This document shows, in pieces, positions 7,315 to 14,830 of a stretch of 37,152 nucleotides of DNA. A model generated the notes under the pieces. That model was not told where the DNA came from and made no database searches. It was given only the letters and a program-made list of their open reading frames with translations. The DNA is from a virus: positions 1 to 37,152 of the IMG/VR virus record IMGVR_UViG_3300042566_000349. One strand, written 5' to 3'. How positions within the stretch are numbered: the stretch's first letter is position 1; every line of letters starts with the position of its first letter. The translations under genes and the position numbers were made by a program.

Positions 7315-9789
7315 ATGCTAACGCAACCAGTAACTCAAATGATCCAGCATCCAGCATCTGTAGAGTCCTATATCCGTCATGGCTGGAGCCTTGTACCGAT
7401 CCCACCAAACACCAAAGGCCCACGCTCACCCGGCTGGCAGCTCAAAGAAAACGCGCTTAAGTCTCAAACCGATCTGCCTGTAGGCTACGGCATTGGACTT
7501 GCCCATGCTTACTCCGGCACGATGGCGTTCGATATTGACGATTGGGATATGTGCGCCGGTGCACTGGCGATCAAGGGCATTGACCTTAACGCGCTATATA
7601 ACGCACCCGATGCTGTGGTAGTCGATAGCGGTAGGGCAGGGCATGGGAAGCTGCTTTACGCTATGCCCTTTGGTATGGCACCAATTACCAAAAAGGTTAT
7701 TACCGAGGGTAAAACTGTTTACGAGCTACGTTGCGCTAGTGCTACCGGCTTAACTGTGCAGGACGTTCTGCCCCCGTCAATCCACCCGACTACAGGCAAA
7801 CCCTACACATGGGCAGGCATGGGTCATTGGTCGCGCTTACCGCAGATCCCCGATGCCCTGTTAGACCTCTGGCATGAGCTGCTAGACCTCGATAAAGAGC
7901 GATCAATCAAGGTATCCGGTGAGGCAATTAACGCCAACTGGGAGGAGATACAGGCAGCGGTAGAACATATCCCCGCCGACTGCTCACGCGATGAGTGGGT
8001 CACTGTGGGCATGGCGCTGCACTGGGCTGGCGATCAGTCTCAGCAATCGGATCAGGCGCTTTACCTATGGAACGAGTGGAGCAAAGAGTCACCGCTTAAA
8101 TACCCTGGTGAGCGTGAGATCCTGACTCAATGGCAGAGCTTTAAGACCGACAAGGCTAACTCAGTCAAACTGGGCAGTCTATTCCATATCGCCAAGCGTC
8201 ACGGCTGGGTGCGTCCGGCTGTCGATGTGTCCGAGCTGTTTAAGAACCACGTCAAGCTCTCAACGCCCGACCAGGTACTTAAGGCACTAAACCCGCCTGC
8301 ACCACGCGCTGACTTATCGTTATTCCCTCCGGTGCTGGCTACCCGTGCCGAACAAATAGGAGTCACTGTAGGATGTGACCCGATGGTGCCCCTTTGGGCG
8401 GGATTGGCTGCTGTATGTGGAGTCGCTAACGCGGAAAGCCGATTAGAGCTGCTGGACGGGTTCAAAGTGCCCCCAGTGCTATGGCTTATGACCATCGGCG
8501 AACCGGCTGACAAGAAAACCCCTGGCTCTACGCCTATGTTCGGCACGCTTCAAGATTTAGAGCTTGAGGATCGCCCACGCCATCGGAAAGCCTTACTCGA
8601 TTGGGAGGGGCGCGAAGCTATGTATAGCGCAGCGCATAAGGCGTTTATCCAGTTCAACGAGTCACCGGAAGCCCTATTAGGCGGTCAGGCACCCAACGTG
8701 CCAGAGCTGCCACCACAGCCCGTTCCCTTACGCATCAAGGTATCCGACATCACCAGTCAGAAGCTCGTCCGATTGGCTGCGGATCGTCCCCGGGGCTTGC
8801 TCTGTCACCTCGATGAGATGGCCGGATGGGTGCGTAAGCTATGCGACAAGAGCAGCGGTGAGGATCGTTCGGCCTGGACTGTATCCTATGAGGCAGCCCC
8901 GTATGATATGGATCGGGTAGGGGCTGGCACCATCCATGCCGAGAACATGGCAATCAGCATATACGGCAACGTACAGCCCCGCGTGCTGCGTGAGTCGATC
9001 GCACCCTTATCGGCTGACGGCCTATTGCAACGATTTATCCCCGTTATTCTGGATGGATCGCTTACCCGTAAGCCTGAGCCATTACCGGTTTATATGCGGA
9101 ACGATAACGACTGGTCACAAGCCCTCCGTGCCGTGTTCAGTCTCCCGACTATGACCTATAAACTCGATTCCGAGGCATACGCGGCTTATCGGGATTTCCA
9201 GGACTGGTACCAGCAACGGCGCAACGATGAGCGGCTTCTCCAATCGGATGAGGCCTATATGACCGCCTTCGGTAAGCTCGAGGGGCTTACGGGTCGCATT
9301 GCCTTAGTTTTCCACCTTATCGAAGCCCCGTTTGAGCCTATGCTGTCCGGCGATCTTATGCGCCGCGCTATACGCTTCGCTCAATCCTATATCGTACCGG
9401 CTCTGCGTACCGCCTTATGCGACATCGGTGGATCATCAACTTTCGAACGATGGGTACATGACTGGATCATTCAGCACGCTGATAAGCAGATGGTGAGCTG
9501 TTCCGATGTTAAACGTGCTGCACGCCGTCAACTGGAGGGCACGCACCCTGCACAGCAGGATACCCGCGTAGTCGTGGCGATGATTCCTCTCGAGGATGCC
9601 GGATACGTTATACGATTAGACGATCAGCTAAGCGCGAATAAAGCACAATGGGCTATAAACCCCGCGCTAGTGAATCAGCACGCCGAATACCGGCAACAGG
9701 TCATTGAGGCGAAGCAACGCCGACTTGATGAAATCTACAAAGACAATCCAAAAGACACTAAGCACCACGTGCACGGGTTTACCGGATAA
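7315..9789 (+). CDS. Primase-polymerase fused to DUF3987 helicase-like domain
   Basis: 824 residues; probably primes and unwinds DNA at the origin. An N-terminal Prim-Pol domain shows SYIRHGWSLVPIPPNTKGP (18-36), the metal-binding DIDD (73-76), SGRAGHGKLLY (105-115) and QDVLPPSIHP (149-158). Residues 210-300 resemble a PriCT linker domain. The C-terminal half is DUF3987-like: the P-loop position reads GEPADKKTP (395-403), not GxxxxGK(S/T), followed by a CHLDEMAGW acidic motif and ISIYGNVQP sensor-like segment. The ATG at 7315 has a GAGGGG site, so it is preferred over the in-frame TTG 15 nt upstream. It is the only gene in its transcription unit, divergent from the replication operon and closed by a terminator. 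Confidence 0.88.
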   Translation: MLTQPVTQMIQHPASVESYIRHGWSLVPIPPNTKGPRSPGWQLKENALKSQTDLPVGYGIGLAHAYSGTMAFDIDDWDMCAGALAIKGIDLNALYNAPDAVVVDSGRAGHGKLLYAMPFGMAPITKKVITEGKTVYELRCASATGLTVQDVLPPSIHPTTGKPYTWAGMGHWSRLPQIPDALLDLWHELLDLDKERSIKVSGEAINANWEEIQAAVEHIPADCSRDEWVTVGMALHWAGDQSQQSDQALYLWNEWSKESPLKYPGEREILTQWQSFKTDKANSVKLGSLFHIAKRHGWVRPAVDVSELFKNHVKLSTPDQVLKALNPPAPRADLSLFPPVLATRAEQIGVTVGCDPMVPLWAGLAAVCGVANAESRLELLDGFKVPPVLWLMTIGEPADKKTPGSTPMFGTLQDLELEDRPRHRKALLDWEGREAMYSAAHKAFIQFNESPEALLGGQAPNVPELPPQPVPLRIKVSDITSQKLVRLAADRPRGLLCHLDEMAGWVRKLCDKSSGEDRSAWTVSYEAAPYDMDRVGAGTIHAENMAISIYGNVQPRVLRESIAPLSADGLLQRFIPVILDGSLTRKPEPLPVYMRNDNDWSQALRAVFSLPTMTYKLDSEAYAAYRDFQDWYQQRRNDERLLQSDEAYMTAFGKLEGLTGRIALVFHLIEAPFEPMLSGDLMRRAIRFAQSYIVPALRTALCDIGGSSTFERWVHDWIIQHADKQMVSCSDVKRAARRQLEGTHPAQQDTRVVVAMIPLEDAGYVIRLDDQLSANKAQWAINPALVNQHAEYRQQVIEAKQRRLDEIYKDNPKDTKHHVHGFTG

Positions 9790-9792
9790 AAG

Positions 9793-9817
9793 AAAAGCCC
9801 CGTAAAGGGGCTTTTTT
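9793..9817. terminator. Bidirectional intrinsic terminator
   Basis: Nine-pair stem AAAAGCCCC/GGGGCTTTT with loop GTAAA, ending in a T-run. The leading A-run gives the same structure on the other strand. It lies between the primase-helicase and the convergent HTH gene and should stop both. Confidence 0.9.
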
Positions 9818-9834
9818 GCGTCATGGTGCAACGA

Positions 9835-10059
9835 TCAAGACTTTCCCGCTATATGGTCATGGATAGAGGGTGCTAACGTCTCTAACAGCGATAAAAGCGT
9901 CACGATGCGATGTGCTGATGTACTGGGGGCACGCGCACCCGTTTTCCAAGCGTATAACGCAGACTTAGTAACGCCCAATATATCGCACAAACGGGCATCA
10001 GTTATCGAGTGTCGATCTTGATAAGACAGGATAAAAGCGGCTTTAGATAATTCGGTCAT
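9835..10059 (-). CDS. Cro/C1-type helix-turn-helix regulator
   Basis: 74 residues. ITDARLCDILGVTKSALYAW (residues 19-38) is a clear HTH with the usual Gly in the turn, followed by KTGARAPS and a short C-terminal helix pair for dimerisation. It is the last gene of the leftward unit whose promoter carries two copies of the TTCACATTGT repeat, so autoregulation through those repeats is a reasonable guess. AAGGTG precedes the ATG at good spacing. No long CI-like partner is seen, which suits a Cro-like early/late switch rather than a lysogeny repressor. Confidence 0.8.
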   Translation of the reverse strand: MTELSKAAFILSYQDRHSITDARLCDILGVTKSALYAWKTGARAPSTSAHRIVTLLSLLETLAPSIHDHIAGKS

Positions 10060-10061
10060 GA

Positions 10062-10121
10062 TTACACCTTGAGAATGATAGAAAGTAGAAACGCTAGAAA
10101 CGCAGCAATGGCGGCTATCAT
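10062..10121 (-). CDS. Possible 19-residue hydrophobic peptide
   Basis: Reads MIAAIAAFLAFLLSIILKV, a single membrane-spanning helix. The ATG overlaps the upstream stop (ATGA), a GGGGG run lies about 10 nt before it, and its own stop overlaps the region of the next gene's ribosome binding site. Position and coupling make it plausible, but at this length it may be chance. Confidence 0.35.
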   Translation of the reverse strand: MIAAIAAFLAFLLSIILKV

Positions 10122-10294
10122 GTTGTGCCCCCTTGGTCAGTCGGCTGGGTTAATAGATTTTCTGCGAAAAATATCTCATCCGTGAGATTCTTGCAGGTGC
10201 GCGGGTATCGCATCCACAATGTAAGCGCTAAGCGTGCCAGATCATCATCAGATAACAGGCTGAGGCTCAGGGTGAGTTCATCGATGCGGGTCAT
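10118..10294 (-). CDS. Small hypothetical protein (58 aa)
   Basis: Starts MTRIDELTLSLSLLSDDDLA and ends TQPTDQGGTT. The N-terminal two thirds look helical and Leu-rich; no family recognised. It is coupled to both neighbours by ATGA overlaps and has AAGGTG before its ATG. Reading-frame economy and spacing support a real gene; function unknown. Confidence 0.6.
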   Translation of the reverse strand: MTRIDELTLSLSLLSDDDLARLALTLWMRYPRTCKNLTDEIFFAENLLTQPTDQGGTT

Positions 10295-10455
10295 GTTGTC
10301 ACCTTGTCCAAAGCATCTTCAAGATCCCAAATCTTTTCGATCAGGCGTTCATTCTCGGCTGTAAGCTCGGCTAACTGCTCCAGTGCATCGGACAGTTCGA
10401 TATTGCCGTTAGCGTATGCATTACGGGCGCGTTCGGTATAGGTTAGGTTGTGCAT
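10291..10455 (-). CDS. Small coiled-coil protein (54 aa)
   Basis: After MHNLTYTERARNAYANGN, residues 19-52 form a leucine-zipper-like helix (LSDALEQLAELTAENERLIE, continuing with IWDLEDALDKV), with Leu/Ile at heptad positions. Likely dimeric. An AAGGGG site 7 nt from the ATG supports the start, and its stop overlaps the next start. Could be a cofactor of a regulator or an inhibitor; no family recognised. Confidence 0.65.
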   Translation of the reverse strand: MHNLTYTERARNAYANGNIELSDALEQLAELTAENERLIEKIWDLEDALDKVTT

Positions 10456-10465
10456 GGTGATCCCC

Positions 10466-10801
10466 TTAGCAATTGAACAAAGTTTCCAGCGATTCATCCA
10501 GGTCACGGGCAAAATCGCTGTCGGTGTTATATGTATCGGTGAAGCTATCGCCCCACCATGCGCCCTCAACTGTGCCTTTGCTGGTATCGATCCAAATATT
10601 TGGGCCACCAAAGGCGACAAGTAAGCGCGCACCTTTTAGCGTCCGGTCAGAATTCAGAATCCAGTTGATATCGAGAACATCGTTCAAATACTCAAAAGCG
10701 CCCTGATACTCGCCGTATTCGTTTTCTTCACCATAACCATCAAAGCCATTGTTAAGGTCATTGATGATGGACAGAACGTGTGATTTGATTTGGTCAGACA
10801 T
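10466..10801 (-). CDS. Hypothetical phage protein (111 aa)
   Basis: Acidic protein beginning MSDQIKSHVLSIINDLNNGF, with a Tyr/Glu-rich stretch (GYGEENEYGEYQGAFEY) and a beta-like segment GARLLVAFGGPNIWIDTSKG. The acid-rich DSDFARDLDESLETLF end is helical. Proteins of this general type occur in several phage early regions without assigned function; I cannot place it in a named family. AGGATTAATC precedes the ATG. Confidence 0.7.
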   Translation of the reverse strand: MSDQIKSHVLSIINDLNNGFDGYGEENEYGEYQGAFEYLNDVLDINWILNSDRTLKGARLLVAFGGPNIWIDTSKGTVEGAWWGDSFTDTYNTDSDFARDLDESLETLFNC

Positions 10802-10822
10802 GATTAATCCTTTACTTAACGA

Positions 10823-10942
10823 TTACAAGAAAAAGGCAACACAGAGAACAGCGAGAACTACACCACAGCCGATCGAGATCAACAGATTCTCACGGCGTTG
10901 TTGGGATACGTTCAGTCTAGCTTTGATTGTGAGCGGGTTCAT
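10823..10942 (-). CDS. Small single-pass membrane protein (39 aa)
   Basis: Hydrophilic, basic N-terminus (NPLTIKARLNVSQQRREN) followed by one membrane helix LLISIGCGVVLAVLCVAFFL at the C-terminus. A GAGGTG site precedes the ATG, which overlaps the stop of the upstream gene (ATGA). Topology with the basic part inside the cell is likely. A role in exclusion or membrane signalling is possible but unproven. Confidence 0.6.
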   Translation of the reverse strand: MNPLTIKARLNVSQQRRENLLISIGCGVVLAVLCVAFFL

Positions 10943-11121
10943 GCTGCACCTCGGTTCTGAGCAGGATAGTTTTTGCAGAAAAACTCATGATCGAACTGGT
11001 CAACGTAATATGTATTCTCGTGGCCGTAATCACTCACACGGATTGTGCCTTGCGCGAGCCATGTTGCAGCGGTAAGTTCAGACAGTTCGCGTGGAAGTGG
11101 GGAAAGTGTTTTGCGTTGCAT
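10939..11121 (-). CDS. Small hypothetical protein (60 aa), first gene of the leftward regulatory unit
   Basis: Sequence MQRKTLSPLPRELSELTAAT at the start and a Tyr/His/Asp-rich middle (YGHENTYYVDQFDHEFF). No family recognised. It is the promoter-proximal gene, about 45 nt downstream of the predicted start of transcription, with GGAGTAATCAATT before its ATG. Early, highly expressed position suggests a host-takeover or regulatory protein. Confidence 0.6.
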   Translation of the reverse strand: MQRKTLSPLPRELSELTAATWLAQGTIRVSDYGHENTYYVDQFDHEFFCKNYPAQNRGAA

Positions 11122-11142
11122 AATTGATTACTCCAGGTTGAT

Positions 11143-11713
11143 TACATTGTGAATTGCTTACTGTGTTCACATTGTAGGATAGTGTTTTCACATTGTCAAG
11201 GGTTTTGTGCATCTTTTTTCAAACTATTTTCGAGTGTGTTTTCACTGTCTAGATGCGTCACTTTATCACATTGTCAGATTGCTGTGATGGTGAACTGTGA
11301 CAGATGTGACTCAAATCAGGGTAATCGGATTTTGGGTAAAACTAGAAAAATAGCCTTTTTAAACCCCCCCTCGCCTGCATAGTCACACTTGTACCATTTC
11401 GTCATTTTTGCCCATTTTGCCAAAATTGGTCTGACCAATTATTCACATTGTCATGACCAGGGAATTCCCGCTTCACTTTGTCATGACCAGGGGAAAATCC
11501 TCCCGACTGGTCATGGTCACATGGTCACATTGTGATGCATGGATTCACATTGTGGAATCTTGCTCATCCTAGTTGAGTGTGACAATTGCGCCAGGATTTA
11601 GGGAAAATCCGAATTCCGAGAAGAGGGGGCGGGTGGGGGCCCGCGCAAATGAGGAATTGGCAGGAAGGAACCTCACAGAATTTTTTAATTTTTTTAATCC
11701 GTTACACAATGTA
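11143..11713. repeat. CACATTGT repeat array (dyad consensus TTCACA-T-TGTGAA)
   Basis: Exact CACATTGT at 11168, 11189, 11267, 11444, 11526 and 11546. One-mismatch copies lie at 11143, 11474 and, inverted, 11706. The copy at 11525-11535 is a perfect dyad TCACATTGTGA; others keep one or both halves. Copies at 11168 and 11189 lie 21 bp apart exactly over the -10 and -35 of the leftward promoter; 11526 and 11546 are 20 bp apart. Spacing near two helical turns suggests protein binding on one DNA face. Confidence 0.7.
11171..11199 (-). promoter_or_regulatory. Sigma-70 promoter of the leftward regulatory unit
   Basis: Minus strand: -35 TTGACA (11194-11199), 17-bp spacer, -10 TACAAT (11171-11176). 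Both hexamers overlap CACATTGT repeats, so a protein bound there would block RNA polymerase. Confidence 0.8.
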
Positions 11714-11718
11714 AACAC

Positions 11719-11747
11719 TTGACGCCAACCTTCCCGTGTGATACATA
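11719..11747 (+). promoter_or_regulatory. Late promoter before terminase genes (extended -10)
   Basis: -35 TTGACG (11719-11724), 17-bp spacer, -10 TACATA (11742-11747) with an upstream TGA giving an extended -10. An inverted copy of the array repeat lies just upstream (11706-11713). Predicted transcription starts near 11754, leaving a very short leader before the small terminase gene. Confidence 0.65.
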
Positions 11748-11772
11748 GACACCACACATTTCAGTGGCGCAC

Positions 11773-12276
11773 ATGATGCAGATGACACAACCAATCGAAC
11801 TACCCTCGTGGATGATTCAGGCTCCACCACCAGCAAGCAACAATCCGGTTAAGGAGTTGCGTGAGAAGCGGTTTGAAATTTTTTTTGAAACTGTCTTGCA
11901 AAAACTCGAACAGGGAATCGCGCTGACTGAGATCCTCAAGGATGACCAGCGAGACTTCGATTATGCTGGCCTGCTCCGTTGGATACATAAAGATCCGCAG
12001 CGTAAGAGCAGATACTACGAAGCGCAGGAGATTGGTACAGAGATGATCCTCGCTGAGTGCATCGAGATTGCTGATGGCAAAGATGGTATGGAGGATGTCC
12101 AGCGGTCGAAGCTGCGTATCGATACTCGATTGTTCCAAGCGAAGAGCTGGAACCGGAAACGGTATGGTGATGTTAAGACGCTGGAGGTAAACCAGAACAT
12201 ATCGATCACGGCTGCGCTGGAGCAGGCAAACGCTAGATTACCTGGCCGAGTGATTGACCATGAGGATGTCGAATAA
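11773..12276 (+). CDS. terS: Terminase small subunit
   Basis: About 167 residues; recognises phage DNA and feeds it to the large subunit. The segment IALTEILKDDQRDFDYAGLL then RWIHKDPQRKSRYYEAQEIG is the helix-turn-helix region of Sf6-type small terminases, followed by the oligomerisation helix and the conserved RLFQAKSWNRKRYGD end. No Shine-Dalgarno is seen; possible starts are GTG 11764 and ATGs at 11773, 11776 and 11782, so the N-terminus is uncertain by a few residues. Its stop overlaps the large-subunit start as TAATG. First gene of the late operon. Confidence 0.85.
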   Translation: MMQMTQPIELPSWMIQAPPPASNNPVKELREKRFEIFFETVLQKLEQGIALTEILKDDQRDFDYAGLLRWIHKDPQRKSRYYEAQEIGTEMILAECIEIADGKDGMEDVQRSKLRIDTRLFQAKSWNRKRYGDVKTLEVNQNISITAALEQANARLPGRVIDHEDVE

Positions 12277-13805
12277 TGCAAAAGCCGATCTATTCACCGG
12301 ATGATGAGCAGTTGCTTATGTCGCAGTTGTGGTCGCCGCAGCTGAAGGATGACCCAGAATCGTTTGTGTTGTTCGCGTTCCCGTGGGGGCAGAAGAATAC
12401 GCCGCTTGAGAAGTTTGATGGTCCGCGTATGTGGCAGCGGAGGGTGCTGCGGGACATCGGTAAGCACATTCGTGAGAATAAGGGTGCGGATGTGATGGAC
12501 GCGCTGCGTGAAGCGGTTGCGTCTGGTCGGGGTATTGGGAAGAGTGCGCTGGTGAGCTGGTTGATCCTGTGGATGCTGACAACGCGGATAGGTAGCACTG
12601 TGGTCGTATCGGCCAATAGCGAGAACCAGCTACGGACGGTGACGTGGGGTGAGCTGACTAAGTGGAGCACGATGATCATCAACGCGCACTGGTGGGAGAT
12701 TAGCGCGACTAAGCTCGTACCGGCACAGTGGGTGACTGAGTTAGTCGAGCGGGATCTGAAGAAGGGTACGCGTTACTGGGCAGCTGAAGGGAAGCTGTGG
12801 TCTGAGGAGAACCCGGACAGTTACGCGGGTGTGCACAACCATGACGGGATGATGGTGATATTCGATGAGGCGAGTGGTATTCCTGACGGTATTTGGTCGG
12901 TTGCGGCTGGTTTCTTTACAGAAAACATCCTTGATCGTTACTGGTTCGCGTTTTCAAACCCTCGTCGGAACACGGGATATTTCTTCGAGTGTTTCCACGC
13001 TAAGCGGGATTTCTGGCGTGGCCGTCAGATCGACTCGCGGACAGTTGAGGGTACGGACAAGGGTATATACCAGCAGATTATCGACGAGTATGGCGAGGAC
13101 TCGATCCAAGCACGGGTGGAGGTTTACGGTGAATTTCCGTCGGCTAATGATGACCAGTTTATCTCGCCGGTTACTGTCGAGGATGCGTTTAAGCGCGAAG
13201 CGTATAAGGACATTACAGCGCCTATCGTGATCGGGGTTGACCCTGCACGGGGCGGGAATGACAGCACGGTGATCGTGGTGCGCCAGGGACGTGATCTGGT
13301 AGCCGTTAAGCGGTATCGCGGTGAGGATACGATGGAGGTGGTCGGTCGGGTGATTGACGCCATCGAGGAGTACAAGCCGACGTTGGTGGTGATCGATGAG
13401 GGTGGTCTGGGCTATGGCATCCTTGACCGGCTGCATGAGCAGCGGTACAAGGTGGTGCGTGGGGTCAACTTCGGTTGGAAGTCCTCTAATTCCAGAATGT
13501 ACAAAAATAAGCGTTCTGAGATGTGGGGGGACATGAGGGAATGGCTCAAAACGGCCAGTATGCCCACGGACAGACAGATGAAAGCTGATTTGACAGCTCC
13601 TGCCATGAAACTTGATTCGTCAGGTGCCATTCAGCTTGAGGGTAAGAAAGAAATGAAAGCCCGTGGGCTGGCATCGCCGGATGCTGCCGATGCTTTGGCC
13701 GTTACATTCGCTTTCCGTGTCGCTCACCGCGAAGAACGTATTGCAAAAGTACCACGAAAGATATACGATAAGCAGATGGTTAGCACATCGTGGATGGGAT
13801 CGTGA
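12276..13805 (+). CDS. terL: Terminase large subunit (ATPase and nuclease)
   Basis: 509 residues; packaging motor that pumps DNA through the portal and cuts it. ATPase: Walker A SGRGIGKS (83-90), Walker B VIFDEAS with D197-E198. RNase H-like nuclease: GVDPARGGND (D322), VVIDEGGLG (D374) and SPDAADALAV (D469/D472). All catalytic acids are present. Gene order terS-terL-portal with a P22-type portal suggests headful packaging and circularly permuted virion DNA, which agrees with the two window ends joining. Its stop overlaps the following HNH gene. Confidence 0.95.
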   Translation: MQKPIYSPDDEQLLMSQLWSPQLKDDPESFVLFAFPWGQKNTPLEKFDGPRMWQRRVLRDIGKHIRENKGADVMDALREAVASGRGIGKSALVSWLILWMLTTRIGSTVVVSANSENQLRTVTWGELTKWSTMIINAHWWEISATKLVPAQWVTELVERDLKKGTRYWAAEGKLWSEENPDSYAGVHNHDGMMVIFDEASGIPDGIWSVAAGFFTENILDRYWFAFSNPRRNTGYFFECFHAKRDFWRGRQIDSRTVEGTDKGIYQQIIDEYGEDSIQARVEVYGEFPSANDDQFISPVTVEDAFKREAYKDITAPIVIGVDPARGGNDSTVIVVRQGRDLVAVKRYRGEDTMEVVGRVIDAIEEYKPTLVVIDEGGLGYGILDRLHEQRYKVVRGVNFGWKSSNSRMYKNKRSEMWGDMREWLKTASMPTDRQMKADLTAPAMKLDSSGAIQLEGKKEMKARGLASPDAADALAVTFAFRVAHREERIAKVPRKIYDKQMVSTSWMGS

Positions 13806-14419
13806 AAGTTATTACTCGTAAAGAAGCTATTGATCAAGGTTTGCCACGTTATTTCACGGGCAAATCTTGTAAGCATGGTCACATTGCAGAACGATATGTT
13901 CTAAACTGGACTTGTGTTGTATGTCATGCCGAGAAATGTGCGGAATATCAGCCCAAATGGAGAAGCGCAAATCCCCATAAAGCTGCAGAATATAGTCAAA
14001 AGTATTCTGAAACGCATAAGGCGCAGACAAAAAAGTGGCGTGAAAGCAATAAATCCAGATGTGCTGAAACACAGCGTAATTGGAACGCTAAAAATCGTGA
14101 AAAACGTAATGAACTAAGCAGAGTGTGGCGTTCTGAAAATCAAGCTGTCATGCTTGCTCATGTTAAAAAGCGTAAACTGGACAAGATCGATCGGACTCCG
14201 AAATGGCTAAATGCTGATGATTTCTGGATGATGACGGAAATACAAGAAATTGCGTTATTGAGAACCAAAGTTACTGGGATTGCGTGGCACGTTGACCATG
14301 TGATACCGTTGCGTGGAAAAATTGTTTCTGGTTTGCACACTCCATTGAATTTGCGTGTGATTCCAGCTTATGAAAACATGAAAAAAGGAAATCGCTATGC
14401 CATTAGTGAAATCTACTAG
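13802..14419 (+). CDS. HNH endonuclease with N-terminal zinc-binding motif
   Basis: 205 residues from a GTG overlapping the terminase stop (GTGA); a GTG 12 nt upstream is the alternative. The N-terminus has zinc-ligand-like residues in GKSCKHGH and TCVVCHAEKC. The middle is a basic, repeated helical segment (RSANPHKAAEYSQKY and similar). The C-terminal HNH core is AWHVDHVIPLRGKIVSGLHT with LNLRVIPAYENMKKGN. A different HNH subtype from the AP2 forms in this genome. Its 3' end overlaps the next gene by 23 bp. HNH genes next to terminases are common in phages; some assist cos cleavage, but a headful phage would not need that, so it may be purely mobile. AT-rich. Confidence 0.85.
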   Translation: MKVITRKEAIDQGLPRYFTGKSCKHGHIAERYVLNWTCVVCHAEKCAEYQPKWRSANPHKAAEYSQKYSETHKAQTKKWRESNKSRCAETQRNWNAKNREKRNELSRVWRSENQAVMLAHVKKRKLDKIDRTPKWLNADDFWMMTEIQEIALLRTKVTGIAWHVDHVIPLRGKIVSGLHTPLNLRVIPAYENMKKGNRYAISEIY

Positions 14420-14549
14420 TAAAGCCGCCTTTCGTTCCAATGTAAAAGCGGAAATCGCCAGCGGAAAAAAGCCCGCTCAAGCCGTAGCCATCGCTTATGC
14501 CACAAAACGTGCCGCCGCTGCACCTAAATCTACAGGGAAAAAGAAATGA
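14397..14549 (+). CDS. Small basic protein (50 aa)
   Basis: Lys/Ala-rich: MPLVKSTSKAAFRSNVKAEI at the start and a KRAAAAPKSTGKKK-type end. The FRSNVKAEIASGKKPAQAVAIAYA core is a pattern I recognise from many small uncharacterised phage proteins near terminase or portal genes. Net positive charge suggests nucleic-acid binding. It starts inside the HNH gene and its stop overlaps the GroES start (ATGA). Too small for confident function. Confidence 0.75.
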   Translation: MPLVKSTSKAAFRSNVKAEIASGKKPAQAVAIAYATKRAAAAPKSTGKKK

Positions 14550-14830
14550 ACATCAAGCCAATGTTTGACTGCGTGTATATCGAGCAAGAAGTAGAGAAAC
14601 ACGAGGGTCTGTTGGTTGTACCGAGTAGCGAAAAGAAACTGTCGCAAGGTATTGTGGTCGCAGTTGGCCCTGGCACCCGCACAGATTCAGGCGATTGGAT
14701 CAAATTATCGCTAAATGTAGGTGACAAAGTTCTTTTCGGAGAGTATTCTGGGCAAACTATTAAGCATGAAGGCAAAACATACCTTGCCATGCGTGAAAAA
14801 GATGTGATCGGAGTATTCGATGGCGTATAA
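14546..14830 (+). CDS. Phage GroES-like co-chaperonin (Cpn10)
   Basis: 94 residues matching the Cpn10 family: PMFDCVYIEQEVEKHEGLLV at the N-terminus, IVVAVGPGTR, LNVGDKVLFGEYSGQ, the roof-loop/strand region with KTYLAMREKDVIGVF at the end. Length is normal for GroES. The mobile loop (about residues 17-32) is short and carries LLVV where host GroES has IVL for GroEL contact. By analogy with T4 gp31 it probably pairs with host GroEL to fold coat or other late proteins. It is tightly coupled to the small gene upstream and overlaps the portal start. No GroEL gene in the window. Confidence 0.85.
   Translation: MNIKPMFDCVYIEQEVEKHEGLLVVPSSEKKLSQGIVVAVGPGTRTDSGDWIKLSLNVGDKVLFGEYSGQTIKHEGKTYLAMREKDVIGVFDGV

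Larger units (their letters stand above)
11122..11763. promoter_or_regulatory. Long intergenic region: divergent promoters, repeat array, candidate origin
   Basis: The only non-coding stretch over 300 bp. It holds the leftward promoter at 11171-11199, the late rightward promoter at 11719-11747, nine copies of a CACATTGT repeat, a paired longer repeat ending TCATGACCAGGG, a G-rich tract (about 11618-11646) and a T/A-rich tract (about 11680-11700). Repeats plus an AT-rich tract resemble an iteron origin; repeats over promoter elements resemble operators. Open frames crossing it are low-complexity and lack ribosome binding sites. Confidence 0.65.

Noticed and set aside
11149-11382. 77-codon plus-strand frame in the intergenic region
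   Set aside because: Its Cys/Ser/His/Leu content comes from the CACATTGT repeats; no RBS and it crosses the leftward promoter.
11143-11713. CRISPR array
   Set aside because: Repeats are 8-13 bp, irregularly spaced and in both orientations; no spacer structure or cas genes.
11569-11757. 62-codon minus-strand frame before terS
   Set aside because: Covers the late promoter and low-complexity tracts; no start signal.
12290-12682. 130-codon minus-strand frame inside terL
   Set aside because: Antisense to the Walker A region; Ser/His-rich shadow without start signal.
13802-14419. Intron or intein carrying the HNH gene in terL
   Set aside because: All terL motifs are intact and the HNH frame begins only at the terL stop.
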